The notes beneath the pieces were generated by a model, which ran no database searches, had not been told where the DNA came from, and worked only from the letters and a program-made list of their open reading frames with translations. Position numbers and translations under genes: made by a program. Of a stretch of DNA of 64,000 nt, positions 62,791-64,000 are shown in pieces. This DNA is from Macrostomum hystrix (lineage: Eukaryota > Platyhelminthes > Macrostomidae): NCBI GenBank assembly GCA_950097015.1, contig CATNEN010000037.1, positions 2,345,501 through 2,409,500 on the forward strand. The letters run 5' to 3'. Each line of letters begins with the position of its first letter. Positions within the stretch are counted from its first letter, which is position 1.

Positions 62791-62942
62791 CATGAAATTA
62801 TTTGTTTATATTTGAAGAAATGAGCAACGCATTCGATTATAAAGCAGAAATATTTTTGCTGTTTCCTCAACTTGAAATAAGCGAACTCGATTATTCAAAA
62901 GAAGACCACTTGATCAGCTTCATCATTCGAATCTGGAAAAAA

Positions 62943-63357
62943 ATGCAGGCAGTGACCCGTCTGTCCGCATCCCTGACGCCGCTGATTCTTCTGATGTCCC
63001 TTCAGCCATCAGCCTGTCAGTCGGACAACGTCGAAGCCTCGTGGCGTCAGAAGCTGGTGAACTTCACGGACAGAAACGGCCGGACGCGTCATTGGCCAAT
63101 TCAGGAGCAGAAGGTGTTCACTAAGGGCGAGATCTACCTGGGCGGCCTGATGATGGTGCATTCTCGCTCGGAGGACAAGGTCTGCGGCCGCGTCATGCAC
63201 CAGGGCGGCATCCAGGCGCTGGAGGCCATGCTCTACACAATAGACTATATCAACGAGCATGACATCATCGGCGATGGCATCCGGCTAGGCAGCTACATCA
63301 AGGACGACTGCGACAGGGATACCTATGGGCTGGACCAGGCGGTGGACTTCATCAAAG
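62943..63357 (+). CDS. Metabotropic glutamate receptor, first coding exon (rest beyond window)
   Basis: Class C G-protein-coupled receptor. The ATG at 62943 opens a good signal peptide (MQAVTRLSASLTPLILLMSL...SACQ). It is followed by the start of the Venus-flytrap ligand-binding domain: KGEIYLGGLMMVHSRSEDKV, CGRVMHQGGIQALEAMLYTI, DYINEHDIIGDGIRLGSYIK and DDCDRDTYGLDQAVDFIK. The block GGLxxVH...CGR...GIQ.LEAML..ID.IN...I..GI.LG..I.D.C.RDTY is diagnostic. The donor GTAAGT begins at 63358 in phase 1. An in-frame ATG at 62820 would add a non-hydrophobic leader and is less likely. The subgroup (I, II or III) cannot be set from this exon. Confidence 0.93.
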
Positions 63358-63409
63358 GTAAGTTATTTGCTTGAAGCGTGAGTTAGCTTCTTAGACTCAA
63401 TTCATTATT

Positions 63410-63680
63410 ATTCTGCTTTTGTTGGTCCCACTGTGGTGGTCCTTGTTCTGGTTTTGTTAGCCACTCTTTGGTGGTCCTTGTTCTGGTTTTATTAGTCCCT
63501 CTCTGGTGGTCTTTGTTCTGCTTTTTAGTAACACTGTGGTGGCCTTTGTTCTAGTTTTATTAGATACTCTGGAGGTCTTTGTTCTGGTTTTTTTAGTAAC
63601 ACTGTGGTAGTCCTTGTTCTGGTTTCGTTGGTAACTTATTGGTCTTTGTTCTGGTTTTCTACTCACTCTTTTGTCAATTT
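63410..63680. repeat. Minisatellite, about 35-bp unit, about 8 irregular copies (mGluR intron 1)
   Basis: Units contain tggtggtccttgttctggtt followed by TTATTAG-like and ACTCT/ACTGT segments, with unequal lengths. It is the least homogeneous array of the window. Confidence 0.85.
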
Positions 63681-64000
63681 AGCTTTGGTTTCGATGGCCG
63701 CTCTTTTTCTCACTAATAAAATGTATCTGTCTAGCGTCCACGAGATTCCACGAGCGAACCGCTCTGCTCAAGGCCATCGAAGTTCACTCGTCAGATTCAG
63801 GCCTATAGACGAGAAAAAAATATTTGTCTAGGCCGGTCGGGATTAATTTAGCAAAAAGCATTGGTCGAAAAATGCGGTCTAAAACAGAGTAAACACGATA
63901 GGCAGCAGGTCGGGCAAGTTACAGTCATGTGCAATCATAGCATGCCACTATCCAACGAAAAAATAAGATGATCTACAATATTCTTTAGTCCGAATTTTCT
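63681..64000. other. mGluR intron 1 sequence, no exon seen
   Basis: No continuation of the ligand-binding domain was found before the window ends. Confidence 0.5.

Noticed and set aside
62802..62942. Upstream in-frame extension of the glutamate receptor (ATG at 62820)
   Set aside because: It would bury the signal peptide behind a hydrophilic leader; the ATG at 62943 gives the family layout.

Overview
The window is animal nuclear DNA. Five conserved metazoan genes with canonical GT..AG introns are interrupted by long AT-rich introns, while the exons are GC-rich. tRNA-derived SINEs, a Helitron, a hAT-type MITE, and relics of a non-LTR retrotransposon and a Merlin-like transposon lie between or inside the genes. 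The gene set and repeats suit an invertebrate, possibly a spiralian, but nothing here fixes the phylum.

Layout. 1-8.3 kb, minus strand: the first six coding exons of DNA topoisomerase 3-beta (the gene runs off the left edge). 8.3-12.3 kb: intergenic, with three tandem arrays. 12.3-30.3 kb, minus: a SPOP-type MATH-BTB ubiquitin-ligase adaptor with seven recognised exons, including a glutamine/histidine-rich N-terminal exon; its introns are filled with minisatellites. 30.3-39.9 kb: intergenic, with an inverted SINE pair, a second SINE family, and a shortened Helitron that carries a helicase tail and a nested 8-bp-TSD MITE. 39.9-46.2 kb, minus: a complete nine-exon cytosolic carboxypeptidase of the CCP1 (AGTPBP1) type; the inferred splices give exactly 1,152 codons. 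47.7-48.9 kb: a dead non-LTR retrotransposon end. 49.4-51.8 kb, plus: two intronless paralogous genes for secreted cysteine-rich prepropeptides, each with its own TATA box. 52.6-54.6 kb, minus: lipoyl synthase. 55-58.3 kb, minus: a Merlin-like relic and a frameshifted transposon-like gene. 62.9 kb to the right edge, plus: the first coding exon of a metabotropic glutamate receptor.

The conserved genes belong to unrelated pathways (RNA/DNA topology, ubiquitination, tubulin deglutamylation, lipoate synthesis, neurotransmission), so this is not a functional cluster. Two things stand out. The peptide pair has a nearly identical signal/pro region but strongly diverged mature cysteine-rich parts that keep one cysteine core. 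And about 18 kb of the 64 kb (my estimate) is made of some 23 tandem arrays, most of them inside introns and nearly all with unrelated units. Many array units are multiples of three, so they create long false reading frames on both strands.
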